From positions 1 to 64,000 of the forward strand of contig JBFLXY010000005.1 of NCBI GenBank assembly GCA_040757055.1: DNA of 64,000 bases. The letters run 5' to 3'. Below are positions 15,087 to 24,451 of this stretch, piece by piece. A program made the translations under genes and the position numbers. The DNA comes from JAJZRJ01 sp040757055. Its GTDB lineage: Bacteria; Desulfobacterota; Desulfobulbia; Desulfobulbales; Desulfurivibrionaceae. A model generated the notes under the pieces. The model was not told where the DNA came from. It saw only the letters and a program-made list of their open reading frames with translations, and did no database searches. How positions within the stretch are numbered: the stretch's first letter is position 1; every line of letters begins with the position of its first letter.

Positions 15087-17165
15087 CTACTTTTCCTTGT
15101 TCTTCTTCTGCGCTTCCGCGATGAGCTGCTCCGCCACGCTCTTCGGCACCGGCTTGTAGCTGGCGAATTCCATGGTGAACTCCGCCTTGCCCTGGGTGAG
15201 GGAACGGAGATCGGTGGAGTAGCCGAACATCTCGGAGAGCGGCACCTCGGCCTCAATGGCAGTATAGTCGTCTTCCTCGGTGGTGCCAACAATCATTCCG
15301 CGCCGCTGGTTCAGGCTGCCCATGACCGAGCCCTGGAACTCGGTGGGGCCTTCCACCACCACCTTCATGATCGGCTCAAGAATCACCGGCTTGGCCTTCA
15401 TGTAGCCCTCCTTGAAGGCGCCGATGGCAGCGAGCTGGAAGGCGATGTCCGAGGAGTCCACCGCATGGGAGGCGCCGTCGTTGATGACGCAGCGCACGCC
15501 GGTGATGGGCGCGCCGATGAGGGCGCCCTTGACCACCGCCTTCTGGAAGCCCTTGTCGCACGAGGGAATGAACTCGCGGGGGATGACGCCGCCCACGATG
15601 CTGTCGACGAATTCGTATTCGCCCTCTTCCAGGGGCTCGATGTAGCCGCCCACGCGGCCGAACTGGCCGGAGCCGCCGGTCTGCTTCTTGTGGGTGTAGT
15701 TGAAGTCGGCCCGCTGGGTGATGGCCTCGCGGTAGGCCACCTGCGGGGCGCCCACCTGGACCTCGGCATTGTATTCACGCTTCATGCGCTCGACGTAGAC
15801 GTCGAGGTGCAGCTCGCCCATGCCGGAGATGATGGTCTCGTTGGTCTCGGGGTCGATGAAGGTCTTGAAGGTCGGGTCTTCCTTGGTGAAGCGGTTCAGG
15901 GCCTTGGACATGTTGACCTGGGCCTTGTTATCCACCGGCTTGATGGCCAGCGAGATAACCGGAGTGGGCACGTGCATGGAGCTCATGGAGTAGTTGAGCT
16001 TGCCGTCGGTGAAGGTGTCGCCCGAGGCGCAGTCGATGCCGAAGAGGGCCACGATATCGCCGGAGCCGGACTCCTCGATGTCCTCCATCTCGTCGGCGTG
16101 CATGCGCACCAGGCGACCCACCTTGGCCTTCTTGCCGGTGCGGGCATTGACGATGGTGTCGCCCTTCTTCAGGGTACCCTGGTAGGTGCGCACATAGGTG
16201 AGCTGGCCGTAGCGGCCGTCTTCCAGCTTGAAGGCCAGGGCCACCATGGGGTCGGCCGGATTGTTGCTGACCTTGATTTCGGCCTCTTCCTTGTCGAGAT
16301 CAAGGGCGAAGTTGTCGACCTCGGTGGGCGCGGGCAGGTAGTTGGCCACACCGTCGAGCAGGAGCTGGATGCCCTTGTTCTTGTAGGCGGAACCCATCAT
16401 GACCGGGGTCAGTTCCAGCTTCAGGGTGCCGATGCGGACGGCATTCATGATCATCTCTTCGGTGGGGGTGCCCTCGAGCACCGCCTCCATCAGCTCGTCG
16501 GAGAACATGGAGGCCGCGTCAAGCAGGGCCTCGCGCCGTTTCTCGGCCTCGGCCGTGAGGTGGGCCGGGATCTCCTCCTCGCGGATCTTCTCGCCGTTGT
16601 CGCCGTCGAAGTAGATCGCCTTCATCTTGATGAGATCGACAAGGCCCTCCAGGTCGCCTTCCAGGCCGATGGGCAGCTGGATCGGGATGGCATTGAGGTT
16701 CAGTTTGTCGCGGAGCTGGCCGATGACGCGGTCCGGGTTGGCGCCGGTGCGGTCGCACTTGTTGATGAAGGCGATGCGCGGGACGCGGTAGCGGGTCATC
16801 TGGCGGTTGACGGTGATGGATTGGGACTGCACGCCGCCCACCGAGCAGAGGATGAGGATCGCGCCGTCCAATACCCGCAGGGCGCGCTCCACCTCGATGG
16901 TGAAGTCCACGTGGCCCGGGGTGTCGATGATGTTGATCGAGTGGCCCTTCCAGTCGCAGTAGGTGGCGGCGGAGGCGATGGTGATGCCGCGCTCGCGCTC
17001 CAGCTCCATGGAGTCCATCTTGGCGCCGACGCCGTCCTTGCCGCGCACCTCGTGGATGGCGTGAATCCTCTGGGTGTAGAAGAGGACGCGCTCGGTCAGG
17101 GTGGTCTTGCCCGAGTCGATGTGGGCGCTGATCCCGATGTTGCGGACTTTTGACAGGTCTTTCAT
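15087..17165 (-). CDS. fusA: Elongation factor G
   Basis: A 692-residue translational GTPase that moves tRNA and mRNA through the ribosome. G1 reads AHIDSGKTT, followed by the switch II motif DTPGHVDF and NKCD. Domain II to V features are complete (for example GMGELHLDVYVERMKREYN). The AHIDSGKTTLTER form resembles the EF-G branch shared by mitochondria, spirochaetes, planctomycetes and deltaproteobacteria. The ATG at 17165 with a GAGGAAGGA site is the true start; the longer frame upstream has no conservation. Co-transcribed with a KaiC-like ATPase. Confidence 0.95.
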   Translation of the reverse strand: MKDLSKVRNIGISAHIDSGKTTLTERVLFYTQRIHAIHEVRGKDGVGAKMDSMELERERGITIASAATYCDWKGHSINIIDTPGHVDFTIEVERALRVLDGAILILCSVGGVQSQSITVNRQMTRYRVPRIAFINKCDRTGANPDRVIGQLRDKLNLNAIPIQLPIGLEGDLEGLVDLIKMKAIYFDGDNGEKIREEEIPAHLTAEAEKRREALLDAASMFSDELMEAVLEGTPTEEMIMNAVRIGTLKLELTPVMMGSAYKNKGIQLLLDGVANYLPAPTEVDNFALDLDKEEAEIKVSNNPADPMVALAFKLEDGRYGQLTYVRTYQGTLKKGDTIVNARTGKKAKVGRLVRMHADEMEDIEESGSGDIVALFGIDCASGDTFTDGKLNYSMSSMHVPTPVISLAIKPVDNKAQVNMSKALNRFTKEDPTFKTFIDPETNETIISGMGELHLDVYVERMKREYNAEVQVGAPQVAYREAITQRADFNYTHKKQTGGSGQFGRVGGYIEPLEEGEYEFVDSIVGGVIPREFIPSCDKGFQKAVVKGALIGAPITGVRCVINDGASHAVDSSDIAFQLAAIGAFKEGYMKAKPVILEPIMKVVVEGPTEFQGSVMGSLNQRRGMIVGTTEEDDYTAIEAEVPLSEMFGYSTDLRSLTQGKAEFTMEFASYKPVPKSVAEQLIAEAQKKNKEK

Positions 17166-17256
17166 GATTCCTTCCTCACCGAATCCGTTGCATGTCTCAA
17201 GCGCCGGAGCGCTCGCGGCCGCGGCGGGCCTGGGTAACAAAACTGCCGCTTTCCGA

Positions 17257-17284
17257 ATGAAAAACGGCCCCAAACCGAGGCCGT
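17257..17284 (-). terminator. Weak terminator downstream of the MFS gene
   Basis: A 6-bp ACGGCC/GGCCGT stem with a 9-nt loop and five T residues after it on the minus strand. It lies 170 bp after the transporter stop and 90 bp before fusA. Confidence 0.55.
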
Positions 17285-17452
17285 GGCACGGTACATTTTT
17301 AGAACCGGCACATTTACCCCTTCGCCAGAAGGCTGTCAAGGGAAAAATTCGCTGAAACCGCACGCAGTTAGTGGGAAAGAAACAGGGCGGGAACACCAGG
17401 GACAGAGATGGGGGAGCGGGCCGCCACCGGCCGTGGCAAGGGAGGTCGGCGG

Positions 17453-18694
17453 CTACAGGAACTCCTCGAAATAGTCGAGATCCTTGTGGAAGGTCTCCTC
17501 CAGCCCGGCCAGGGCCGCCACCGCGGCCAGCAGGCAGAGCGAGCCGACCAGAAGCGCGCTGCCCTCAAGCCCCAGGGTGCCGCGGCCGAACTGGAAGAGC
17601 ATGGTGATGGGCACCACCATGCCGCGGACAAAGTTGGGCACGGTGGTGGCCACCGTGGCCCGCAGGTTGGTGCCGAACTGCTCCGCCGCCACGGTGACGA
17701 AGATCGCCCAGTAGCCCACGCCAAAGCCGAGGAAGGCGCAGACGCCGTAGAAAAAGGCCGGACTCTGGCCGTGCTGCCGGAAATAGAGGGCGATCCCCGC
17801 CGCGGTGAGCAGCAGAAAGAGGGCAACCGCCTTTTTGCGGCTTTGGAAGAGCTGGCTGATAAGGCCGCTGGAAAGATCGCCGAAGATCAGCCCCACGTAG
17901 CAGAACATCACCGCGTTCCCGGCCGAGACCGGCCCGCTGATTCCCATGGCAGCCGCAAACTCCGGGGAAAAGGTGATGAGAATCCCCACCACGAACCAGA
18001 TGGGCACCCCGATGACGATGGAATTGAGGTAGCGCCGAAAGCGGTCGCGGCCGGTGAAGAGGGCGAGGAAGTTGCCGCGCCGGACCCCGCCCCGGTCGTC
18101 CATGGCCCGGAACATCCCCGACTCGGCCACCCGGAGCCGGGTGATGAGCAGCAGAAGCCCCAGCACCCCGCCGATGATGAAGGCGGTGCGCCAGTCGAAG
18201 GTGCTGGCCACCAGGTTGGCGAGGATGGCGCCGGAGACCCCCACCGAGGCGACCAGCATGGTGCCGTAGCCGCGTATGCTCTTGTGCAGCACCTCGGCCA
18301 CCAGGGTGATGCCCGCCCCCAGTTCACCGGCCAGGCCGATGCCGGCGACAAAGCGCAAGGCCGCGTAGGCAGAGAGCGAGTTGGCAAAACCATTGGCCAG
18401 ATTGGCCACGGAATAGAGGAAGATGGAGGCGAACATGATCTTGAGCCTCCCCTGGCGGTCGCCGAGGATGCCCCAGAGGATGCCGCCCACCAGCATGCCG
18501 GCCATCTGCATGTTGAGAAGAAAGACGCCCTGGTCGATGAGTTCCTGCCCCGTAAGCCCCAAGGCCTTGAGGCTTGGCACCCGGACGATGCTGAAGAGCA
18601 CCAGATCGTAGATATCGACAAAATAGCCCAGCGCGGCCACGATGACCGGCAGGCTGAAGACCTGGGAAAGATTGGCTTTACGCTGTAATTCCAT
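17453..18694 (-). CDS. MFS transporter, metabolite:proton symporter type
   Basis: A 413-residue permease with about twelve hydrophobic segments. The loop between helices 2 and 3 carries GILGDRQGRLKIM, the major facilitator signature. The opening resembles sugar-phosphate or dicarboxylate symporters (LPVIVAALGYFVDIYDLVLFSIVR). The substrate cannot be read from the sequence. It stands as a single gene between fusA and the patatin gene. Confidence 0.8.
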   Translation of the reverse strand: MELQRKANLSQVFSLPVIVAALGYFVDIYDLVLFSIVRVPSLKALGLTGQELIDQGVFLLNMQMAGMLVGGILWGILGDRQGRLKIMFASIFLYSVANLANGFANSLSAYAALRFVAGIGLAGELGAGITLVAEVLHKSIRGYGTMLVASVGVSGAILANLVASTFDWRTAFIIGGVLGLLLLITRLRVAESGMFRAMDDRGGVRRGNFLALFTGRDRFRRYLNSIVIGVPIWFVVGILITFSPEFAAAMGISGPVSAGNAVMFCYVGLIFGDLSSGLISQLFQSRKKAVALFLLLTAAGIALYFRQHGQSPAFFYGVCAFLGFGVGYWAIFVTVAAEQFGTNLRATVATTVPNFVRGMVVPITMLFQFGRGTLGLEGSALLVGSLCLLAAVAALAGLEETFHKDLDYFEEFL

Positions 18695-18824
18695 GGGGTA
18701 TCCGCCCTCGCTTTTGCTTTATGCGCAGGCAACATACCCCTTGGCACACTCCCGCGCCAGAGGGAAAACTCCCCGTGAAAGGCATGGCCCCGGCCTGCCG
18801 CTTCTTCCTCTGCGCCGCCTCAGC

Positions 18825-21251
18825 CTACCCCCGCGCCGGAAGGCCATGGGGCCAGACGCGCTTCGCCACCTTTTCGTTGCCCATCACATCGAGCATCATC
18901 CGCCACGCCGCCTGGAACCCCAGTTCCCGGTATGCCTCGAACTGTTTCTCGTCGAAGAACTGGTCGCCGGTGGACTCGTCTGGAAAGGCGGGGTGCTCCT
19001 TCTTGTAGCCATACAGATCGGCACTTACCCCCTGGAAAAAGGTGGTGGTGAGGTAGATCAGAATCCCCTTGCTGTTGTCGGCGTATTTGATGGTGGCCAC
19101 CAGATAGCCCTTGTCCGCGCAGGGAATGCCGCAGGGATCATCGCCCTTCTTCGGAATCAGCCCCTGCAGATCGTCGTTGTCGATCATGATCAGGGCGCCA
19201 AAGTCGGTCCGCACCTTCTCCATGGCGTTGGCCAGATCGCCGAAGGTGAACTTCGGATCGGCGCCGCCGTCGCAGACGATGATCAGCCTCAGCTTGCGCC
19301 GCACCAGTTCGTAGAGGCCAAGATTTTCGAAATGGCCGCCGTCCGAAAGCTGGAGAAAGGTTCCCTTTTCGTCCAGTTGGTTCCGGAACACCACCTCCCA
19401 GAGGCCGGGCAGCAGGAAGTTGGGGTTGCGCAGCCGTCCGCGCCAATTCTGCCAGTTCTCCGGATTCGGCACCCAGTAGCCCAGCCGGAAGTTCAGCAGG
19501 CCCATGAGCGCGGAGAGGAACGGCGAACGGGTGATGCCCTCCCCGCCGCAACCCGCGCTGGGGTTGATGGCCGCCCCGGAGGTGGCCATGGCCGAGGCCA
19601 GGGTCATTGCGCCGCCCATGTACTCCTGCGTGCGTTGCCAGCCCGTGGCATAGCTGCCGCAGTATTGGGGCGAGAGGATGAAGCTGTCGCCTCCCCGGCC
19701 GCGGAGCTTAGGCCTGTCGGAGGAGACCAGAACCACATTGGTGTTGATGATGTGATACGGGCCGTGCGTCATTTCATGCACTGCCGCCAGGTTCGCCCGG
19801 TAACTCAGCGAGGCGTGGTATGCGCCGTCCAGCACCTTCTCCACATCCGGCATGAAGGTCTCCATGAGCCGGTCGCGGTAATACCGATGGATGGAAATCT
19901 GGTTGAGATTGGTCAGCATGGCGAGAGGAATCGCCACTGCCAGGCCGAAACAGAAGAAAAGCACGAACAAGACCGGATCAGACGCGGCCGCCTGCACCAC
20001 CGCAAAGGCCATGGTATAGGCAAAAAGCAGGATGCCGAAGAGAAGGGCGGCCACGCCGACGGTCACCAGGAGCCCCATGGGTACCTTGCCCGGCTTGATG
20101 CTCTTGGTTTTCAGGTAGGTCATGATCCCCGAAACGAGGCCGACCAGGAAGGTGCCGAGGCCGGCCCCCAACGCCGTGGCCTCGGCGCCGATGTGGCGCC
20201 AGAGCCCGGCCCAGATCGACGCCTGATCCGGTGTCTGCTCTTTTGGGGCAGAAGCGGCCGCAGGCGGCTGGCCGGCCACGGCCTGGGAACGCATCATCGT
20301 GCCTTGAAAGGTAAGTTCGCCATCCGCGGAGAGGATGTTCCCGGAAACCGTCACCTGCCCTGCCTTGCTACTCCGGGCTGCCTCGCCTTGGGCCTTCACC
20401 CAATGGTGCACCCCTGGGATGCTGCCGAGCAGCAGGAGGGCCAACAGGACGGGCAGCAACCGGCCGGCGGTGCGGTCGTACACCTCCCGGACCGGATAGG
20501 CCCACCGGCCGCGCCAGCGGAAAAAATAGGCGGCCAGGGAATAGAACGGCACGGTCAGGCCACCAAGGCCGAAACCAAGCACAGCCGCGAGGAGGAACCA
20601 GTTCTGCCGCAACGCCTTGGGCAGGAAGGCGAAGGCACAAACCTCCCGTAGCAGGCCGAACTGAAAGGCGAGCAGGAACACGAGGGTGATCAGGGCGCCG
20701 TAGACCAGGAGCCCCAGGCCGGCGCCGCGCAGCGCGGCCCAGAGCAGGGCGAAAAGGTTGAGCCCCTGGCCGGGGGTGAGATACTTGGCGTTCTGGCGGA
20801 GAAAGTTGAGCAACCGGCCACTCCACCGGCTCTTGCCGGTCCTGGCCTGCAACAGGGAGGTGAGTTCGGTGCGTTCCGCCTCGTCTCGCGGCTCGCCGCC
20901 CATGGGGAAGGAGGTGAAGGGGAAATTCTTATCGGTGAGGCCGAAGGTATCGGGGGCGCTGTTCAAAGACCAGGTGAGGCTGGAACCGATGTAGCCGCCG
21001 CCCGAGACCGTTGAGAGATAGTCGATCGTGGCGAGCCAGCCGTTGTGGGCCAGGGCCTGCATGACTCCCAGGGAAAAACTCGCCGAGCGGATGCCGCCGC
21101 CGGAAAGGGCCAAGCCATGGAGCGCCGCCGTTTGCAGGGCAGGGTCACGCCGCCGCTGGCGGATAGCGTCCAACTCCGCCTTGACTACCTCTTTGGCGCC
21201 AAAATAGTCCACATCCTCGCTGATTGCCGGACAATAGGCCTTCTTCTCCAT
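18825..21251 (-). CDS. Patatin-like phospholipase with a central membrane domain
   Basis: An 808-residue protein. The patatin N-half has the oxyanion loop GGGIR (51-55) and the nucleophile Ser83 in TVSGGG. The catalytic Asp lies in DGG (661-663), close to the C-terminus. Between them, from about residue 165 to 465, are roughly six hydrophobic spans (for example LGLLVYGALITLVFLLAF and VLFVLFFCFGLAVAIP). The hydrolase is therefore split by a membrane-embedded insert, and the enzyme should act on lipids at the inner membrane. The start at 21251 has a GGGGGGAG site. Confidence is high for patatin and moderate for the topology. Confidence 0.82.
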   Translation of the reverse strand: MEKKAYCPAISEDVDYFGAKEVVKAELDAIRQRRRDPALQTAALHGLALSGGGIRSASFSLGVMQALAHNGWLATIDYLSTVSGGGYIGSSLTWSLNSAPDTFGLTDKNFPFTSFPMGGEPRDEAERTELTSLLQARTGKSRWSGRLLNFLRQNAKYLTPGQGLNLFALLWAALRGAGLGLLVYGALITLVFLLAFQFGLLREVCAFAFLPKALRQNWFLLAAVLGFGLGGLTVPFYSLAAYFFRWRGRWAYPVREVYDRTAGRLLPVLLALLLLGSIPGVHHWVKAQGEAARSSKAGQVTVSGNILSADGELTFQGTMMRSQAVAGQPPAAASAPKEQTPDQASIWAGLWRHIGAEATALGAGLGTFLVGLVSGIMTYLKTKSIKPGKVPMGLLVTVGVAALLFGILLFAYTMAFAVVQAAASDPVLFVLFFCFGLAVAIPLAMLTNLNQISIHRYYRDRLMETFMPDVEKVLDGAYHASLSYRANLAAVHEMTHGPYHIINTNVVLVSSDRPKLRGRGGDSFILSPQYCGSYATGWQRTQEYMGGAMTLASAMATSGAAINPSAGCGGEGITRSPFLSALMGLLNFRLGYWVPNPENWQNWRGRLRNPNFLLPGLWEVVFRNQLDEKGTFLQLSDGGHFENLGLYELVRRKLRLIIVCDGGADPKFTFGDLANAMEKVRTDFGALIMIDNDDLQGLIPKKGDDPCGIPCADKGYLVATIKYADNSKGILIYLTTTFFQGVSADLYGYKKEHPAFPDESTGDQFFDEKQFEAYRELGFQAAWRMMLDVMGNEKVAKRVWPHGLPARG

Positions 21252-21443
21252 GGCACGCTCCCCCCTGAAGCAGTGACACTTCCCTTGAGCCATCCTGGGC
21301 CGCACAACACGCCGATAGCCAGCCTGACGCGCTATACGGCTCTTCTTGTGATTACTTGCCCCCGATCACGTCATAACACCCCGCTTGAGAGGCGAAAGGA
21401 GGAGGCGGGAAGCGAGTCCCTCTCAAAGCGGTTGTAGAGCCCA

Positions 21444-22184
21444 TTAGTTAATTGTTCTGATGCCTAAACCATCTGCGAACATACGGGTTTGCTCAGAAAA
21501 CCACTTTCCAGTATTTGTGATCTCTAATGTGTGGCTCACAGGTAAGCAGTTGGCTGCAGCCACGCGCAACTCTAAACGATAGACGCCTGGCGGAATTAGA
21601 TGGCTCAATGTGTTTGGCTTGACTTCGAGATCAAGCGCCAGAACCGTGTCGTCGGGAGCCACAGTCGGCAAGTCGTACCCAACATCCTTTCTATGCTTTG
21701 GATCCACAATATGGCCTAGGTCGCAATGCTTGCCCATTTGTGGAGAAATGCCTTCCGCGAAAATTTCTGGCCCACCCTTGCCTTGTTGGCCATGCGCCCA
21801 AAGGAGATTCATTGGGAGAAAGTCATCTACTTTCTTGAATGACCCGTCAGCATGGCACTTTGACAATTTCGCAGCAAATACCTGAACTCGCTCTGCTCGG
21901 GTCTTTCCGACGTTTTCGACCCAGATACGCAAGTAATAACACTCTGCGACTCCATAAGTAAGAGCCGTTTTCTGAACTACATAATTGAGCATCGTCTTTT
22001 GACAATCAGGTGAGCCCAGCGCTATTGATACACGGAGTTCCGGTTTTCTACGCCAACGCAAGAACTCATCTTTGAACAAGGCGACCAGAACAGCGAGAAA
22101 TGTTGCTGATGCACCTGCCCACTGCGCGACCGTTCCAAAATCCATTTGCGTGTCCGAAGTGTTAATTGTCATGGACTCTACCAC
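21444..22184 (-). CDS. Hypothetical membrane-anchored protein
   Basis: A 246-residue protein with one N-terminal transmembrane helix (AQWAGASATFLAVLVALF, about residues 20-37), then a basic stop (RWRRKPELRV) and a mostly beta-strand soluble domain (for example YYLRIWVENVGKTRAERVQVFAAKL and GVYRLELRVAAANC). No family is recognised. The gene is clearly lower in GC than its neighbours and lies directly downstream of the tRNA-Phe terminator, so it may have been acquired. Confidence 0.6.
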   Translation of the reverse strand: MVESMTINTSDTQMDFGTVAQWAGASATFLAVLVALFKDEFLRWRRKPELRVSIALGSPDCQKTMLNYVVQKTALTYGVAECYYLRIWVENVGKTRAERVQVFAAKLSKCHADGSFKKVDDFLPMNLLWAHGQQGKGGPEIFAEGISPQMGKHCDLGHIVDPKHRKDVGYDLPTVAPDDTVLALDLEVKPNTLSHLIPPGVYRLELRVAAANCLPVSHTLEITNTGKWFSEQTRMFADGLGIRTIN

Positions 22185-22334
22185 AAGATACTATATGGCT
22201 TTCCGGTTTTTGTCCGGAGCCTCTGTCCTTTTTTGCCAATTTTTCAGGTTCAACGTGCCTCTTCCCCTCTTCTTTTGAAGAATCGCAGCCGGGCTACCTA
22301 ACATCTTGGCATATTCTTTTTTACCTGCCAAACA

Positions 22335-22370
22335 AAAAAGGCCTGCAAGGAATCACTCCTTACAGGCCTT
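22335..22370 (-). terminator. Rho-independent terminator of tRNA-Phe
   Basis: Stem AAGGCCTG(C)AAGGA / TCCTT(A)CAGGCCTT (22338-22370) followed on the minus strand by TTTTTTGTTT. Located 11 bp after the tRNA CCA end. Confidence 0.85.
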
Positions 22371-22380
22371 ATCTGTGTAC

Positions 22381-22456
22381 TGGTGCCGGGACCAGGAATC
22401 GAACCAGGGACACTCGGATTTTCAGTCCGATGCTCTACCAGCTGAGCTATCCCGGC
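22381..22456 (-). tRNA. tRNA-Phe (anticodon GAA)
   Basis: Full cloverleaf on the minus strand: acceptor GCCGGGA/TCCCGGC, anticodon stem TCGGA/TCCGA with loop CTGAAAA, and T-arm CCTGG/CCTGG region with TTCGATT. CCA is encoded. It has its own strong promoter inside the end of the RDD gene and its own terminator. Confidence 0.97.
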
Positions 22457-22469
22457 ATGAGAGTGGAGA

Positions 22470-22498
22470 TATTTATTGAAAAGCAGGCTCCTTGTCAA
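22470..22498 (-). promoter_or_regulatory. tRNA-Phe promoter
   Basis: Consensus TTGACA (22493-22498) and TAAATA (22470-22475) with 17-bp spacing on the minus strand, overlapping the last codons of the RDD-family gene. Confidence 0.8.
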
Positions 22499-22982
22499 GG
22501 GATTTCTCCACCACCGCCACCCGGCTCAAGGCCAGATGGTCATGCCAGGCGCGGCGTTGCGGATCAACGAGCACCCAGAGAAATCCGGCCGCCAGCGGCA
22601 GGGCGGAGCCGAACTGGCCCACGGCCCGGAGAAAGGCGCGGCCCCACGGCAGCGGCCCGCCGGCCATATCCTCCACCCGCAGCCCCAGCAAGAGCTTGCC
22701 GATGGTCTGGCCGCCGCAGGCATGGAAGACGGTGCAATAAGCCAGCCCCACCACCGGCGGCAGGATAAGGCCGACACCCAGCAGGGTGCCGGAAAGGAGC
22801 AGCATGGTCCAGAGATTTTGTGGCGGGCCGGCAAAGAGGGAGCCGCCGCACAGGGAGACAAAGGCGCCATTCAGGAAGGCCAGGGCCGCCAAATCGATGA
22901 GCAGGGCCATGGCCCTGGGCGAAAAACCGGCGCCCGCCGCGGCTGGCGGGGCGGGCGCATTCTGTTCCATGGTCTCGGTCAC
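22473..22982 (-). CDS. RDD-family membrane protein
   Basis: A 169-residue protein with the RDD layout: an N-terminal SPRAMALLIDLAAL segment carrying the Arg and Asp, two further hydrophobic spans around 55-95, and the late motif GGQTIGKLLLGLRV followed by RAWHDHLALSRV. RDD proteins are small membrane proteins of mostly unknown or ion-transport function. It lies 12 bp after the zinc-ribbon protein gene and is probably co-transcribed with it. Confidence 0.85.
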   Translation of the reverse strand: MTETMEQNAPAPPAAAGAGFSPRAMALLIDLAALAFLNGAFVSLCGGSLFAGPPQNLWTMLLLSGTLLGVGLILPPVVGLAYCTVFHACGGQTIGKLLLGLRVEDMAGGPLPWGRAFLRAVGQFGSALPLAAGFLWVLVDPQRRAWHDHLALSRVAVVEKSLDKEPAFQ

Positions 22983-22994
22983 GGCAGCTTCGAT

Positions 22995-23864
22995 TCAGGG
23001 GGCGGTTTCCTCTTCCTCACCGTCGCTCTCCAGGGTGAGGCCAAGGTCGGGGATATCCGGGTGGCCGGCGTGGCCGGCGGCATCCGCCTCCGCGGGAACC
23101 GTCTGAGCATCGTCAAAGGTCAGGTCCAGATCCTCGTCGGAAGCGGACGACTCCAGGGAAAGGGAAATCTGTTCCGGATGCCCCGGTGATGCGGCCGCTG
23201 CCGGCGCATCCTCCAGCAGCAGGGAGAGGTCGTCGGCCTCGTCGTCTGCCGCTGCCGGTTCCTCCGTGGCCGGCGCCTCGGGAACCGCGCCCAGCAGGTC
23301 GGCCAGATCGAGCACCCCGCCGGCGGCCTCTTCCTCCGCCTCCAGTTCCGTTTCGCCACGGCCCTCGCCGCCGGTGAGGTCAAAATTGAAGGAAAGATCG
23401 TCGGACGCCGCAGCGGCCTGGGATTGCGGCGCCTCTTCCAGATCCGTTTCCGGCATGACGAGGCCGCCGATCTCCCCTTCCGGCGTCTCGGCCGGCGCGG
23501 CGGCTTGCGCCTCCTCGTCGGAGGGCATCAGGCCGGAGAGATCGAGGCCGCTCAGGCTCGGCATCTCGATGGCCGTTTCTTCCTCTGCCGCCTGGGATTG
23601 CGGCGCCTCTTCCTCCGCCAGGGCCAGGCTCTCTTCCTCGGCCGCGCCGAGGTCCAGCGCCTCTTCGGACAGGTCGAACTCGGCCGGTTCGGCCTCGGCC
23701 ACCTCGGCTGCAGCGGCCGACACCAGTGCCCCCAGGAACATGGGGGGCGCCACTTTGGCCATGGGCCCGCGCAGTTGCGCCGCCACGGCCATCAGGTCGT
23801 GGGCGCACTTGCCGCACCGTTCCACGCGATCAAAGGTGATGTAGCCGCACTTGGGACACCGCAT
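22995..23864 (-). CDS. Zinc-ribbon protein with long acidic repeat region
   Basis: A 289-residue protein. The N-terminus is a zinc ribbon (MRCPKCGYITFDRVERCGKC: two CxxC pairs at residues 3-6 and 17-20). The rest is low-complexity, dominated by Glu, Ala, Asp and Leu, with short DLSLLLED / DLSFNFDL type repeats and a duplicated APQSQAA segment. It is probably disordered. The start at 23864 is chosen because the ribbon begins there; the longer frame reads across the promoter. Found with the RDD membrane protein. Function unknown. Confidence 0.7.
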   Translation of the reverse strand: MRCPKCGYITFDRVERCGKCAHDLMAVAAQLRGPMAKVAPPMFLGALVSAAAAEVAEAEPAEFDLSEEALDLGAAEEESLALAEEEAPQSQAAEEETAIEMPSLSGLDLSGLMPSDEEAQAAAPAETPEGEIGGLVMPETDLEEAPQSQAAAASDDLSFNFDLTGGEGRGETELEAEEEAAGGVLDLADLLGAVPEAPATEEPAAADDEADDLSLLLEDAPAAAASPGHPEQISLSLESSASDEDLDLTFDDAQTVPAEADAAGHAGHPDIPDLGLTLESDGEEEETAP

Positions 23865-24070
23865 AGCCGATCCTTCGTCTTTCGGTTGGCGCGGCAAAAC
23901 CGCGCCTTGCACGAAGCAAGTGTAGTACAGATCGCTTTGCCCGGTCAAGATTTTCTCGCCGCCGGCGGGTGCGGCGCCTGCCCCTGCACTGAGGTATTGC
24001 AAAAGCCGCTGGTTCACGATATGGTTTGCCCGAAAGTTGCACCCCCGTTCATTCATCGTGGAGCGCCCCC

Positions 24071-24451
24071 ATGGTCAGAAACCCGCACCGCCTCTTGCTG
24101 CTCGTCGCGACCATCCTCCTCCTGTCCCTCAGCGGCTGTTTCTACCGCGAGCCGGTACGCCACCTCGCCTCCGACATCTGCCTCATCACCCCGGAACTCA
24201 CCCAGAAGCAGGTGCTCGACATCCTCGGTCCGCCCAACCACCAGAAAAAATCGGCAGAGGAGGGGGATACCTGGATCTACTATGAGGTGAAGAAAAGCCT
24301 CTTGCGCAAGACCCCGTACATCGGCGGCCGCCTCGGCAACGAGGACTACGAGGTGATCACCATCTCCTTTGTCGAGGGCCAGGTCCGCACCTGCGCCTAC
24401 CGGGCGCTCAAGGAAGAGGAATTCAAGGCGTTGGGAATTCCGAAGCAGTGA
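24071..24451 (+). CDS. Small BamE-like outer-membrane lipoprotein
   Basis: A 126-residue lipoprotein: hydrophobic signal (LLLLVATILLLSLSGC) with the lipobox cysteine at about residue 23. The mature part has ITPELTQKQVLDILGPPNH and GDTWIYYEV, resembling the SmpA/BamE fold (a turn-G-P after a helix, then W/Y strands). It may take part in outer-membrane assembly; the similarity is structural in style and not decisive. Its stop overlaps the GTG start of pcm by 3 nt. Confidence 0.65.
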   Translation: MVRNPHRLLLLVATILLLSLSGCFYREPVRHLASDICLITPELTQKQVLDILGPPNHQKKSAEEGDTWIYYEVKKSLLRKTPYIGGRLGNEDYEVITISFVEGQVRTCAYRALKEEEFKALGIPKQ

